From Lytechinus pictus (taxonomy: Eukaryota > Echinodermata > Echinoidea > Temnopleuroida > Toxopneustidae), in NCBI RefSeq assembly GCF_037042905.1, contig NC_087249.1, positions 34,561,901-34,625,900 on the forward strand: 64,000 bases of DNA. Reading direction: 5' to 3'. The position numbers and the translations under genes are program-made. Every line of letters starts with the position of its first letter. The first letter of the stretch is position 1. Shown piece by piece: positions 22,379-34,213 of this stretch. The notes under the pieces were generated by a model. It searched no databases, was not told the origin of the DNA, and saw only the letters and a list, made by a program, of their open reading frames with translations.

Positions 22379-24955
22379 CTGCAAAGAAAAGGATGTAATA
22401 ACTTGTCAATTTAATGCAAAAACATTGATTTCAAAACTATTACATATCTAACCCCTACGCACCTGTCCCTCACTGGAAATGCAGTGAGTTTGGGATACCG
22501 AGAAGGAACCAGGATTTAGGTCTGTTAGCGCTGAGTTCCAACTCGGATGAGGGGCTAGTTCAATGACCACCAAATAAGAATATATATTTCAAATTGTAAA
22601 GTAATGCAACAAACATAAGCGCTGGAACACAATAGAAATAAGGTGTCATATACTTTTAATTAATTCTCTGACCTCAGAACTGTCACTGAATCAAACAAAA
22701 CTTATAACGACGAATAACTACTATATTTCATCTATCTTCTCACTGTATATATTTTATGACATATTATCCAACCTCAACTAGAATGAACGTTCAAATAACT
22801 TATTTACCAGGGAGATGGGGAAGAGAGGAATTAGTAATGGAGGAAATGTTAGTAAAATGTACTTTTCTTTGTTGCAGTCCGCTTTATGTTGCACGAAATA
22901 ATATTCTGTCGGTCTGACGAACTTCTTCGATCCAAATATATTAGTAGTTAGTTAAAGTATAGAGAATATTTGATGATGATGACGATGATGGGCGAAGGTG
23001 CAGGGTGGTTGGTTAGATCGGGGTCCAAGAGAGGGAGGGGCATCAAGGAGGGGGTAAAGGGGGTCGCCAAGTGAGGGGTCCAGATGGGGGTGTCCAAGTG
23101 AGTAAAACAAGCTTGGGGTCATCTTTTATACCTAATTACATATTCACTAAACTCGAATCTAATTGGACAGGGATATCTGCTGGAGGGCGTGACTTAAATA
23201 AAACTACACTTTTCATTGGTCAAGTTTAAGGAAGGCTGGGATGCATGTTTCAATAAGTTTGTCTAGTTAAGGCTCATTAATAGGTTCTAGGTAAAGCTTC
23301 ATAGGTACCAATAACCAATATTTATGTCTTAAAGTACTTTGTTCATAGTGTGGGCAATTGGTGTGGGGGAACAAAGAGGGCACTTTGTGAACAAAGGTTT
23401 ACCAGAAATGCCTATAGTAAAGAATAAGATCATAACAAAGGGGGTTATTTGTAAACAAAATGGGGACTTGTTGGGGATGACTATGATGAATTAATACTGG
23501 TACTTGTTGGAGAGCTTATAATGTCTCAATAAGACTACATGTGAGCATGAAGAGAAGATTGAAATAGCATAGAGAAAATAGAAATAAAGAGAAATGCAGA
23601 GAGATAGCAAGGCATAAGAATATGAAATATTGAAAGAGGTATTATTAAAGACAGATAGATAGCACGATGTAAGGCAAATATGCCACTATGCTACACATAT
23701 CTATAATTTAGTGTATGATATGCCAATAACTTGTTTTATAAAAAATGGTTATTGATGGCAATCAAGCTTTGTTACAAGCGGAGGAGATAAGTCATACGTT
23801 TATTTTCATGAATTAAATCAACTGGTAGGTTCTTCCGGCGCATACAAGCATATTTCTTAGAGGGGCCGGGTTCGCCTCTTTAAAAAAATGGTTGGGTCTA
23901 CCAAGTCGACAAGTGAATTTCAAAAAGTTACCACCTCCTAGGGAAGGGGGGTCCTTCCGGTCCCGCTTCTTTGCATTGTTCTTGTTTTTCCATTAGAGTA
24001 GAACCCCATGGGAGTGTACTGTCATTCTTGAGAAGAAAATAAAAGTGCGTGGTCGCAGGATTACATACAAAGTTCTAAAATGCGATGATGATCTTATGGG
24101 AGTGTAGGCCTATATAGTTTCTCGCCGAACGAGACGTCTCTGCTACGTCTCAGAGACTACAGTCGCGAGGACGTCTCCAACAAAATCGTTTATTCGGTGC
24201 ATCCCATTTCCTCACTTGGGTTGCAACTATTTCGAGACTATTTTGCGACAGAGAAGTCGATCTCTGCGACGTCTCCGACATAGTTACCCCCTAAATTATT
24301 ATGGAGTCTCCGAAGAGTTACAAGAAAATCTATCATGTTTGTTTCTTTAAAGACATTTTGGATACTTTTTCCAGTCCTTGCGATGTCTCCAAGACGTTTT
24401 CGAGACCCCCTTAGTGGCAGAGAAGTCGCGGAGACTAATTATATCCTCGACTGTTGAGACGTCTACGTGATGTCTCTAGAGACGTCGCGGAGACCTGCAG
24501 GAGACCAGAGATTCTGATGAAACGTAATGGAGACGTCAACTTGATGGTGTTTCTTCAGACTAACCAATTAAGAGACGTCTCTGAGACGTCTCTGAGTAAG
24601 CTGATTAGCACTTTGCCCGACCGTCGCAGGGATGTTGCTGCGAAATCTCCAAGTAGACGCTGTGAGGTCTCGGAAACATCATTCAGCTTGCCGCAACTAT
24701 CATGACTAATAGCAGTCTCAGAGACGTCGCAGTGCCTACTTGGAGACTGGTCCCAGCGACTGTTAGGCAAAGAACAAAAAACCCTCTTATGTTAGAGTCT
24801 CTGAGACGTGCAGAGACGTGTCTTTAGAATGTTTGCTGATATAGGGACTTTTGTGTAAGTTAGAATCTGTCACGTATATGGTAAAACTGGGAAATTAACA
24901 CTAGACCATTGCCGACCGACTCCCGTAGACTTAATGCTAAGATTCCATCTCTTAC
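22379..24955 (-). other. Intron of the SLC16-like gene
   Basis: A 2.6-kb intron, donor CAG|GTAAG at the right and acceptor TTTGCAG at the left. It holds a G-rich stretch near 23025-23100 and the GAGACGTCTC repeat element (24105-24848). No exon is seen. Confidence 0.75.
24105..24848. repeat. GAGACGTCTC palindrome-rich element
   Basis: About 740 bp with many copies, whole or partial, of the palindrome AGAGACGTCTCT and related ACGTCTC words in both orientations. The ends are inverted copies: ACGTCTCTGC and ACGTCTCAGAGACT near 24140, and their complements near 24805. It is probably a DNA transposon with multiplied subterminal repeats. Short ORFs reading RDVSETS repeats are by-products. Confidence 0.6.
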
Positions 24956-25096
24956 CTGAGAAAATAAGACAGATTGCAAAGTAAATATCGTTATTGACTT
25001 GGGAACATGCCATAAGTCCTAACGATGCTGTAATTCCACCAATAACAGCCAAGGAACGAGGGGAATAGCGACGAAGAAGTTCCTTTGCAATAACAC
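24956..25096 (-). CDS. SLC16-like: SLC16-like transporter, upstream exon (about TM3)
   Basis: A 141-bp exon between acceptor TTATCCACAG and donor CAG|GTAAG. Two bases complete a codon, then 46 codons, then one base that joins in phase to the exon at 22378. The residues KELLRRYSPRSLAVIGG followed by a hydrophobic segment match the loop before TM3 of monocarboxylate transporters, where a conserved Arg-rich loop precedes a Gly-rich helix. The joined reading across the next intron (LIFS-GLGMSF) is smooth, which supports both exons. The DGGWGW-type signature of TM1 must lie in an exon further right, which I could not find. Confidence 0.85.
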
Positions 25097-26790
25097 CTGT
25101 GGATAATTAAAAATAGGATATCCTCAATTTTATGCGGAAAATAATATGAGAGCAATAATTCTCAAAGAGAAGGTTTACAATATTTGTTATAGATGGTCGG
25201 TAGACAGTTTAGGATCCTTATATTGTTTTTAGATTACCATTATGAGGTAATGCCCCGTGACAGTTTTGATACTTACATCGAGTTAAGTTTCTTTTGTTCT
25301 GAAATCTCCTAGTACTTCAAATCCAGATAAGAGATTCATTCGTTAATCAATCTTAGATTGCGTATTGCTTAGATTTATTTCAATTCTATTCAATTTGGCT
25401 TACACCTAACAATGAATTATACTGATAAATAAACATGTACATTTTTCCGCAGAAAGTGGAGGGTCATTTTCTCCGGGAATTGAAGACCAAGAAGGTTCGT
25501 CAAAATAGTATGAAACTTAGAGATTGTAAATGTAAATTTTTTTTAAAAAACCCGTAGAATAGCTGACTATAAAACCATATTGGTCATGCTGGTACTACAA
25601 AATTCCAAGTATATTTTCTGGATGGAATGATTTTATTTGTAAAATTTATCAGAATAATTAATGAGAAAGAAATGGAGCCACCGTTAGAAGGATCTAAACG
25701 GAAGCTTCCAAAGAGGAAGAAGGCAGGCACGTATGAACAGCTTTCTCTACGTCACAATGTACATCATATATAAATATTCTATTATATCCATAGAATTGAA
25801 GTATAGTAGCGATTTTAATGGCGCTTGAATCGGTCGATGAATATCATGCTGGGTTTTGTTTACTGTTTTGCAAAAGTCGGCCCTATTTATAAGATAAAAT
25901 GCCTATCAAGCTTGCTATGTCACGGGTCAATCAACCAGGGAAGACTGATGGAACCACAGTTTCAACTTATACAACAATTATTATGGTTAACTGATAAATA
26001 AATTGAAATGTTGTCAGATGATGTAGAGGGTTCGACCACTGTTTTTTTTTAAAGCTTTTGACAAAAAATCACCCATGCTTGTATTACGTTTAACTATTTT
26101 AGGCTTTTTTAAGCTGCATAATAAACTGGTAAAAATGTTTAAACGGTTTTTTATTTTGTCGATTACTGATTTTTATTTGGGCCATCTAAATTTGGAAAAT
26201 GCCACGATTGAGACCAAGGATTGTCATTCTTTGATTGACACCCATGCCACGGCCCTCATGGCCAAAATTTTGGATATCCATCAATTCGAATTTGTGTTTA
26301 TTCGATAAAATGTGTGCCAAAATTTGTTCCTTTAAACCAAAGTGCACAATTCGGGTATTTATGTCACTTGCACTATTGTACTTTTAGGGTCTTTTAATGA
26401 ACAATATATCTTTTTAAAATGAACTTTATTCATTTTTTTCAAATTTTCATCGAGTTCATTCCACAATAATCCACAACATATAATTGTTCTCAACAATTAA
26501 TGGAACAAATGGGAATAGCACTAGTAAAAATGAACAAATCTATTACAATAATAACATGTATAAAAAGTAATTCATCTTGCTGATACATGGATAAATTCAT
26601 CTTCGCTTGACAGTTGCACGAGGATGAATTTATCTTTATTTGAAAGCTATACGATGATAAATGTTAATGTACCTTAAAGGTATTTTCATTTGAGGGAATG
26701 AAACATAAAACTCCCGGATAAAATTCATCTGATTCCGAACTTAATAAACTGGGCCACACGTTACATTACTTCAACAATATTGTAAGATTT
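25097..26790. other. Intron or flanking DNA of the SLC16-like gene
   Basis: No exon found. A 33-codon plus-strand ORF at about 25674-25775 with a Lys/Arg-rich start looks coding-like but lacks support. The rest is AT-rich. Confidence 0.35.
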
Positions 26791-27005
26791 AAAAAAAAAA
26801 ACATATTCAAGATTCAAGATATATTTATTCAATTATTGCAGCTCGGAGGTTGAATTGCCATTGAATCAACAGTGAAGAAGAAAAGGAAAAACATATAAAT
26901 TAAACATAATTAATACAATAGGAATACATGTTGAATTTACAACAATTCGGATTTACAATAGCAGTTCAAATTTACAAAATGAATTCCAATTAACAATTCT
27001 AATTT

Positions 27006-27255
27006 TAATAATGATAATAATAGTAATAATAATAATAACGTTATCCACTTCAATTAGGAAACTGCTCTACCAGCGGGCCCTACATAACAATATGTTATTA
27101 TTACCCTTCTCCAATCTTAAATGATGAGTGCATGCAGAGCAAGAAGGCAGAAGGTCCCATTTTTATAAGCCTTTGTATGACTCGGCCAATTAAGGATCAA
27201 ACCCACGACCCGGCCCGTTCATGAGGCCGACGCTCTACCACTGAGCTACCATGTT
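27006..27255 (-). mobile_element. tRNA-derived SINE, complete
   Basis: On the minus strand the head GGTAGCTCAGTGGTAGAGCG (A box), a CATGA-containing anticodon-like arm and GGGTTTGATCC (B box) form a tRNA-like region at about 27190-27255. A body of about 150 bp and a TTATTATTATTA tail ending near 27006 follow. It sits in what may be the 3' part of a LINE fragment. Confidence 0.8.
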
Positions 27256-27696
27256 TATAAAAAAAACACTGATAATTACAATTCACGATGATAATTCTTT
27301 TAATATAAACAATTAAGCAGACAATAAAAATTATTTCATATTGAGATTAAATCGGGATAAGAGTGATGATGAATAGAACATGGGGGGTATGAAATACCAA
27401 GACATTGGTAGGCAGGTCATTAATTGATGTACAAGTAAATGGTGGCATTGTTACAAAGAAAGAATAAACAGTGTTTAGTTGAATAAAATGAATAAATCAG
27501 GGCATTTGCCATTGAATATGATTATTCCAATATCGACGATTTTATAATTACACTGTACGTCAACATGCATAGGTGATTTGTCAAGTGAATATAAAAAAGG
27601 TAATTAAAGCAATATTACTACAATTCATTGTGGAAGTAATTATTATATAAAGCAAAGTAAAAAAATCACAGGACTATCATATTTCATGCTCATCTA

Positions 27697-28660
27697 TCAT
27701 TTAGAAGTCTGATTAGATAGGGCATGGTACTTTTCCTGTAGCGTTCTGTGTGGCGCTTCGGGGCCTGTATATTTCACTGTTTCCATGGTTTCCGAGGGCT
27801 CTAAATTCAGACTGTTTGGGGGTAGCAAATGTGGAAAGAACTTTTCAAGGGACGAGATTGCCATGTCTGTCATACAAAGTTGTAAGACCAGAGGATAAGA
27901 GTGCACTATCACAGGAATTATAATCCTGCCCAAAAATGATACCCAGTGCCCTTTTCTGAATGTATTCAATTTGTTTTGATTCATTTGTTGTCAGGGACAA
28001 GTGCCACACAGGTGCACAGTACTCTAGTATGGGTCGTAGATAAGAATAAATAATTGTTAGCAGGTTATTTTTAGGGAAGCATAACTTGTTCAGGCTTCGA
28101 ATCATGTAAAGTTTGTTACTTGCTCTAGAAACAATGTCAGTGACATGAAGACTCCACTTCAAGTCATTTTGGATTGAGACTCCCAACAGTTTTACATGAT
28201 TACAGTTTTAAATTACTTGACTGGAGATGCTAACTGGGAGGCGATGGGGGATTTCTACTGAAAGACATTTGGAGTGTGTGACATTTACTAGGGTTTAGCT
28301 TCATATTAAAATTTCTACACCAAGTCACTAGTTCGTCCACTGTTTTTAAGATTCTGCCAGGGGACGTTGGTGGTAGACTTTCTGCCATTGTAAGGTCGTC
28401 AACGTACTTCCACCTCGGAATAGAAGAGTCGAGGATGGCATCATTCACGAGTGCGAGGAAGAGCAGGGAACCCAAATGTGTTCCTTGGGGGACGCCAGCA
28501 TGTGTATTCGCTGGTCCGATATTTCATTTCCATATATGACCCGTTTTGTTATTTGGGTTAGGAATCTTGCCAACCATGGGATTAGTTCAGGAGTAGCTCC
28601 AAGGGAAAAAAATTTGCGGATAGCTATAAGTTGTGATCTACAAGATCAAGGTTATTATAA
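27697..28660 (-). pseudogene. Degenerate LINE reverse transcriptase
   Basis: Three overlapping minus-strand frames give an RT in order: a DLVDHN-type block near 28650, GVPQGTHLGSLLFLALVND near 28490, KYVDD (catalytic YxDD) near 28400, then the thumb and C-terminal region with CAPVWHLSLT and ESKQIEYIQKRALGIIFG near 28000-27900. Frameshifts separate the parts, so it is dead. The 3' end may continue to about 26795, where a TTCAAGATTCAAGAT stretch and an A run occur. It is a non-LTR element whose clade is not resolved. Confidence 0.85.
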
Positions 28661-29147
28661 TATTATAATCGGACTCTAAATTCATTGAGTATTGTACCTG
28701 ACATCATATTGACAGCATGGTGCATGCCAATGAACATTCCAACTCGTCCCGTTGTGGATTCCAGATCTCTGACTATATAATTGAGGAGGACAGAAAAGGA
28801 TTTCAATGTCCCCACCTCCAGAAAATGAGCCAACCAATTACCAAAACCGATAAAGACTTTGTTGGTCATGTTTCTTCTCGCTGTGTGTCCTTGCATTCGT
28901 ATCACCTTCTTCGTTCAATTGTTTTTTTCCCCTCCAGGTCCGGAATCCCGATACACTCAACATACAAACATAATTGCAAACACCATTCGACTATCTAAAC
29001 GCCGAGAGCGGGGCGATGAAGAACCACGATACAACAGTTCCAAAGAAAAATAGTTTTACATATTTCATTGTACACAAGTACACATCCGCCCACACACACA
29101 AAAAGAATTTATAGAAAAACATTGGCTTTAAGGCTCGCTGCACATCT
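28661..29147. other. Non-coding DNA beside the LINE fragment
   Basis: Short ORFs occur on both strands but none shows a recognisable domain. The sequence may be more LINE or other repeat debris. Confidence 0.3.
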
Positions 29148-29257
29148 ACCATTTGCCACCCTCAGGTGAGGTATAGGCCTAACCACCTATAACTCGTCTA
29201 TGACCATTTGCCACCCTCAGGTGAGGTATAGGCCTAACCACCTATAACTCTTCTATG
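29148..29257. repeat. Tandem duplication, 55-bp unit x 2
   Basis: Two nearly identical copies starting ACCATTTGCCACCC (29148 and 29203) with one clear difference (CTCGTC versus CTCTTC). Confidence 0.85.
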
Positions 29258-29299
29258 ATTTTTGGTTCCCGCATTGTTTGGCACGATTCGATCGTGCAA

Positions 29300-29470
29300 A
29301 TCCGTGACAATGCGAGGGTATAAAAAAACTAAAATGCTTTATAAAGGATGTACTTTTTGCCAAAATAATACGTGTTTAGGGTCCGATTTGAGCGAGGTGT
29401 GTGAGGTGGTACCAAACCCAATGAAAGTAAGGTATAAAGCCGACGTCCGTGATCACGACCGTGATATAAC
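29300..29470 (+). repeat. Dispersed repeat, copy 1
   Basis: Shares in order GCGAGGGTATAA, GGATGTACTTTTTGCC, ACGTGTTTAG, AAACCCAAT and GACGTCCGTGA with 31335-31510. Diverged transposon copies of unknown family. Confidence 0.6.
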
Positions 29471-29856
29471 CACATTTGTATATGTTCATTATTTACTTGT
29501 GTTTTATATATATTTATATATTATCTGTGTATTCTTTTACACATTGTGAACATGCATGAATAGATAAATAAATAAATAAAATAAAGTAACGATTAAGATA
29601 TCGTCTATTCAATAGACTCATTAATCATTTTTCATAGTTGTTTTTAGGGCATCATAATATGACTATTTTGTGAAAAATGCAAGTAACGACATCATCATAT
29701 CGTTGGCTATTATACCACAATGGCTCAAAATACTATATTTCGAGCGTAGCAAAGTTTAGAAAATCTGAAAATTATGCCTATATACAGTTGAAATAATGGA
29801 TTAATGCCCTGAAGCTAAAAAAAAAAAGCTTTTAAATTTATAATTAGCATATACAC

Positions 29857-29930
29857 ATTGGCTCGCATTCTGAACTCGGGTTCAAATTAAACCCTGGTTT
29901 GAAGTTGTGGTTTAACTATGGCGAGCCAAT
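29857..29930 (+). mobile_element. Short foldback MITE, copy A (about 74 bp)
   Basis: Bounded by ATTGGCTCGC and its complement GCGAGCCAAT, with ATTCTGAA and repeated GGTTTAA words inside. It is homologous in inverse orientation to copy B at 30091. Confidence 0.65.
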
Positions 29931-30090
29931 TGGAGCATAAATCATTAGCAGTACACATCCACTTTATTAACTCATTTGACACTCACATTGTTTATAATTG
30001 TCTGGGAATGATAACTGAAGGACTTTCTTCATTATGAAAGCAAAATAGTATACAAAAGGAATATGCAATCCAAACAGATTTTTTATTCTT

Positions 30091-30702
30091 TGGCTCCCCA
30101 TAATTTTAGCAGAGAGTTAGACCGTGGTCCCCGGGGGGGGGGCACTCGACCAAAAAAGTGGTAGGGGTGTGCCGCGGGCGAGGCAAAAAACGGGGGCCTT
30201 GGAGCGGGCTTATTGTAAAAAGGATGGTCCTCGGAACGGGCTTCGGAACTACAAATGTTTGTGAAACGGGGGTCCTCGGAACGGATCTCCGTATCTCTGT
30301 GAGTGCGTATGCATCCCTATGGAACGGGCAATCGTGCATGACGCAGCTAGCGCGGCCTCCGCCGGGTGCGCTCCCGCTTAGGCGATGGTCGAAAAGCGCT
30401 CTACGGCCGCTTTTCACCAAAATTGTAGCAGATCAATGAGACCGGAACGGCGTAACGAAAAATATGCGAAGCTTTGGAGCGGATTTCTTTCTTCTTTTTT
30501 CTCGATAAGAAGGAAATGCTATGCCTTGGAGCGGCTTTCTTTGTTCTTTTTCTCAATAAGACAAAAATGCTATGCCTTGGAACGGAAATTTGAGTGTAAA
30601 AATGGGGGTCCCCTCCGCGGCACATACCCACTATGCATTATATACTGAGTGCCCCCCCCGGGCCGTGGTCTAAGTTAAACCCGACTTCAGAATACGGGCC
30701 AT
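30091..30702 (-). mobile_element. Short foldback MITE, copy B, split by an insertion
   Basis: Flanks TGGCTCCCCATAATTTTAGC at the left and CGACTTCAGAATACGGGCCA at the right form one MITE related to copy A once the 533-bp insertion at 30130-30662 and its 8-bp duplication are removed. Confidence 0.65.
30130..30662. mobile_element. CCCGGGG-ended MITE, copy 1 (533 bp)
   Basis: Terminal inverted repeats CCCGGGGG...GCACTC and the complement at the right end. A perfect 8-bp duplication CCGTGGTC flanks it (30122-30129 and 30663-30670). The interior has GGGCGAGGCAAAAAACGGGG and AATGGGGGTCCCCTCCGCGG, shared with the copy at 32850. Non-coding. Confidence 0.8.
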
Positions 30703-31154
30703 TATGTCTAACAGAACTTGAGGGCAACTAATGGCATCAACATGCATATCGCTGTTATACATGTTATACCACCAATGGCTCAAAATATTGAATTTCAAGC
30801 ATAACTTATTTTAAAAAGAAGCATATAATTTTCTTGAAAAATTAACAAGGTTGAAACGGATGTCTGGTTCTTCACAATAAAATAGCTGATTCATTTTTAG
30901 TGTATTCGATCTTTCAGTGTAATATTTTTTTAAGATGAAACTTTCTTTCTTTAGCAAAAAAGGACAAATAAATGGATAGTGGAATTCCCGGTGGAATTCA
31001 TCACCAATTGATTGAGGGTTGCATAATGTACAAAGCCTCATGTTTCTTTGACGGTTTTCATATCTTCCTGGGACAATAGGAAGCCGATAATTTCCACAAC
31101 AGAATCTAAAAAAGTCAGGATTCTATCTTTTTAATTTTTAGTGATGAGGGTGGT

Positions 31155-31200
31155 GAGATAACCCGGGGGCCACTTACATTGACGAGTGTATACCATGCGC
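31155..31200 (+). repeat. Dispersed repeat end with CATTGACGAGTG
   Basis: GGGGGCCACTTACATTGACG followed by AGTGTATACCATGCGCGACC. An inverted copy lies at 33193-33275. Confidence 0.55.
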
Positions 31201-31334
31201 GACCTTGCAAGGCACGTAAAAAGGATGTCTTTTTCAAGAAAGGGCACGTCACGTACGTAACGTAATAAGGGTGTCAAAAACGCTAAAATAATGAAAAAGG
31301 TATCTATTTTCGCTAAGAAAGCTACGTGTTTAGA

Positions 31335-31510
31335 GTCAAATTTGCGAGGGTATAAGAAATTGAGACTAAAATGTTTTTATAGAGGATGTACTTTTTGCCC
31401 CAAGAGTCAACACTACGTGTTTAGAGTACGATTTGCGCGAGTTGGGCTGTACTAAACCCAATAGGTAAAGGTTAAACCGCGACGATCGACGTCCGTGACA
31501 TAACCCCATA
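31335..31510 (+). repeat. Dispersed repeat, copy 2
   Basis: Direct counterpart of 29300-29470 with the same ordered words. The two copies lie about 2 kb apart. Confidence 0.6.
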
Positions 31511-32269
31511 ACAATTGAAATATCGCTGTAGACCTACTTGTTTAGGGGTTCAATTCAGGGAATACTTGCCACGGGGGGGGGGGGGCAGGACCAAAATCCA
31601 GTTGAAACCAATTAGAGCAAAACCAATTGAAACCAGTTGAAACCAGTTGGCCAACTGGTTTCAATAGGGAAATTGGAACAACTGGAACCAATTGAAACCA
31701 GTTGCCAACTGGTTCCAGTTAAAACCAATTGGGCAACTGGAACCAGTTGGCAATTGGTTTCAATTGGTTCCAGTTGAAACCAATTGGAGGCAACTGGTTT
31801 CAACTGGAACCAGTTGAAACTAATTGGTTTCCAACTGGATCCAATTGGAAATTCCAGTTGGAATGACTTAATTAGTTACAAATTAATTAGAATTTGCACT
31901 AACTATATTGTTCATGCCAACAAAGAAGCAGTGCTACATGTTTATTAATACCAATGTAAAGGGCATTGATAAAATAGACTTTCTTAATGTATATATATTT
32001 ATATGAAAGATCTTCAAATATATGTATTTGTATTTGATGTAATTTGGTAACAGTTAGTGGTGTACTAATTATCTTATAATCTGTTTTAATTATAATCTAT
32101 AACATTTATGAACATGGTTTTCACTGCTAAGCACTCTAAACACTTATCTGAAACAAGTATGGTACTTGAATTAGAAAAGAATTAAATAGATACATTTTAA
32201 ATGATGATGAATCACATAAAACATTAATCTGTGCACACTGGCAGATAATATGCAAATTAACTGGTTTCA

Positions 32270-32845
32270 ATTGGAACCAGTTGGGTAACTGGAAAATTTC
32301 CAATTGGAAACCAATTGGAAGTCATTTCCAGTAACCCAACTGGATCCAGTTAGGATTTCCAGTTACCAAACAGGTTCCAATTAGAATTAATTTCCAGTTA
32401 ATCACCTTTCCAGTTAGAAGTCATCTCCAGTTACCCAATTGGTTCCAGTTAGGATTTCCAGTTACCCAACTGGTTCCAGTTAGAAATCATTTCCAGTTGG
32501 AAGTCATTTCCAGTTACCCAACTGGTTCCAGTTAGGATTTCCAGTTACCCAACTGGTTTCAGTTAGAAATCATTTCCAGTTAGAAGTAATTTCCAGTTAC
32601 CCAACTGGTTCCAGTTAGGATAGTTATCCCAACTGGTTCCAGTTAGAAATCATTTCCAGTTGGAAGTCATTTCCAGTTACCCAACTGGTTCCAGTTAGGA
32701 TTTCCAGTTACTCCACTGGTTCCAGTTAGAAATCATTTCCAGTTGGAAGTCATTTCCAGTTACCCAACTGGTTCCAGTTAGGATTTCCAGTTGCCCAACT
32801 GGTTTCAGTTGGATTTTGGAAATCCAACTGGCTTCAATTGGATTT
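32270..32845. repeat. CCAGTTACCCAACTGG array, super-unit about 80 bp
   Basis: Alternating words TTCCAGTTACCCAACTGG, TTCCAGTTAGGATTTCCAG and TTAGAAATCATTTCCAGTTG repeat with a period near 80 bp for about seven rounds. The left arm (31585-31860) has related words without the regular period. Confidence 0.8.
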
Positions 32846-32849
32846 TGGT

Positions 32850-33078
32850 CCTGGGGGGGGGGGGGGTACTCGACCATAAAAGTAGTAGGTATGTGCCATG
32901 GGCGAGACAAAAAACGGGGGCCTTGCATGGAGCGGGCTTTCTTTGATTTTTTAATTTCTATAAGACAAAAATGATATGCCTTAACGGAAATTTGAGTGTA
33001 AAAATGGGGGTCCCCTCCGCGGCACATACCAACTATGCATTACATAGGCCTACTGAGTGCCCGCCCCCCCCCCCCGCC
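32850..33078. mobile_element. CCCGGGG-ended MITE, copy 2
   Basis: Same interior as copy 1 at 30130 (GGGCGAGACAAAAAACGGGG, GGTCCCCTCCGCGGCACATA) but shorter, with a central deletion. The flanks TCCTGGG and CCCTGGG are an imperfect duplication. It is inserted in the right end of the hAT-like element. Confidence 0.7.
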
Positions 33079-33192
33079 CTGGGACTTGCCAATAGTATCG
33101 TTTTGTTTCCAATACTTGTTATATTAAGGGTAGGGTTTCACACGCCAATACTTGTTAAGAGGTGCATTTTCAGAATATGGAAAATATGTGTT

Positions 33193-33275
33193 TAGGCCGG
33201 GTGCTTTTCGAGACCCCATGGTCGCGCATGGTATCCACTCGTCAATGGAAATGACCCCCATTTTCTTTGAATATT
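33193..33275 (-). repeat. Dispersed repeat end, inverted copy
   Basis: On the minus strand GGGGGTCATTTCCATTGACG continues to AGTGGATACCATGCGCGACC, matching 31155-31200 inverted. Confidence 0.6.
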
Positions 33276-33699
33276 CTGTAGTTGACACGTACACTGAGAG
33301 TTTTCGTTCATGAACGTAAACCAATTTTGCAACTGTGAATCCTTTATTCGTAGATCTACAGATTTCCAATTTCTGCTCGAGGAATCAGAAATGTCATATA
33401 AATTTGTCTTGCACAATCTATCAAGGTTTGCTTTTTGATATATAACTTGATCACAAAGACACAAAGTATCTTTACAAATCTGACTTCCTGTAAATCATAT
33501 ACAAAAGACAAACTAATCCATACAAGAAGTTTTATCATTCTATTTTCAATATATTTCTCTCGAAACTTCCAAGTTCGCCTAAGACCATGCAGTTTGCCGT
33601 TGATTTATTAACTTAAGAATATGCTTGTAAAATTTAATTTAATGTGAATCAAAACCCCCATATTTCTGACCCGCAGAGAATACCGAAATTAGTATATAA

Positions 33700-34213
33700 G
33701 GTATAAGTGATCATTTATTGATTTATTGTTCAAGAAAGATTGTCAGGCCCGTATTTGGGCACCACAGAACTGTGTCCATCAGGAGCTTAAAAGGTTATAA
33801 TGTAGATAATTTCAACTTAAATTTATCCCGATCAGACTGGTCCAAGGTAACTGAATGTAAAGATGTAAATATGGCTTGGGCAAATTTTAAATCTATATTC
33901 TTGTCAATTATAAATATGAGCGCACCTCTGAAAGAGGTAAGAATTAAGCAATCAACTGAAAAATGGATGAACCATGAAATTATTGTTTTAATTAAAGAGA
34001 GAAATGTAGCTTACAAAAATATGAAAAGGAATATTAGCAATTTAGACCTTGAAAGGAAATATAAAGTTTTAAGGAATTTAGTTCAAAGGAAGGTAAGAAG
34101 TGCCAAAACCGAATACTTTCAAGAACAAATCGAAGAAAACAAAAATGACTCTAGAAAATTGTGGAAGAATTTGAAAGGTTTAGGTCTAAAAAGTAAAGGG
34201 AAATCTGATCAAA
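33700..34213 (+). pseudogene. LINE: end of endonuclease and linker region
   Basis: The frame opens with GISDH, matching the catalytic SDH motif that closes LINE apurinic endonuclease domains, so the element is 5'-truncated just before it. About 165 residues of Lys-rich linker follow, up to a 7-A run at 34211-34217 where the frame is lost by a single-base change. The next part continues in frame 2. Confidence 0.85.

Larger units (their letters stand above)
31572..33083. mobile_element. hAT-like element with CAACTGG/CCAGTTG repeat arrays
   Basis: A perfect 8-bp direct repeat ACTTGCCA flanks it (31564-31571 and 33084-33091). The left end has a G run then CAGGACCAAAATCCAGTTG; the right end carries the complement GGATTTTGGTCCTG, interrupted by a CCCGGGG MITE. 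Inside, both arms are arrays of CAACTGGTTCCAGTTAG-type words, with a unique AT-rich core at about 31865-32265. No transposase is seen. Confidence 0.75.

Noticed and set aside
24105-24848. Possible CRISPR-like array
   Set aside because: Repeats are palindromic, irregularly spaced and in a eukaryotic intron with inverted ends; a transposon arm fits better.
25674-25775. 33-codon Lys/Arg-rich plus-strand ORF
   Set aside because: Coding-like composition but too short, with no splice or family support.
32270-32845. Possible CRISPR-like or satellite array
   Set aside because: Spacers are themselves repeats, and the block lies within an 8-bp-duplicated transposon.
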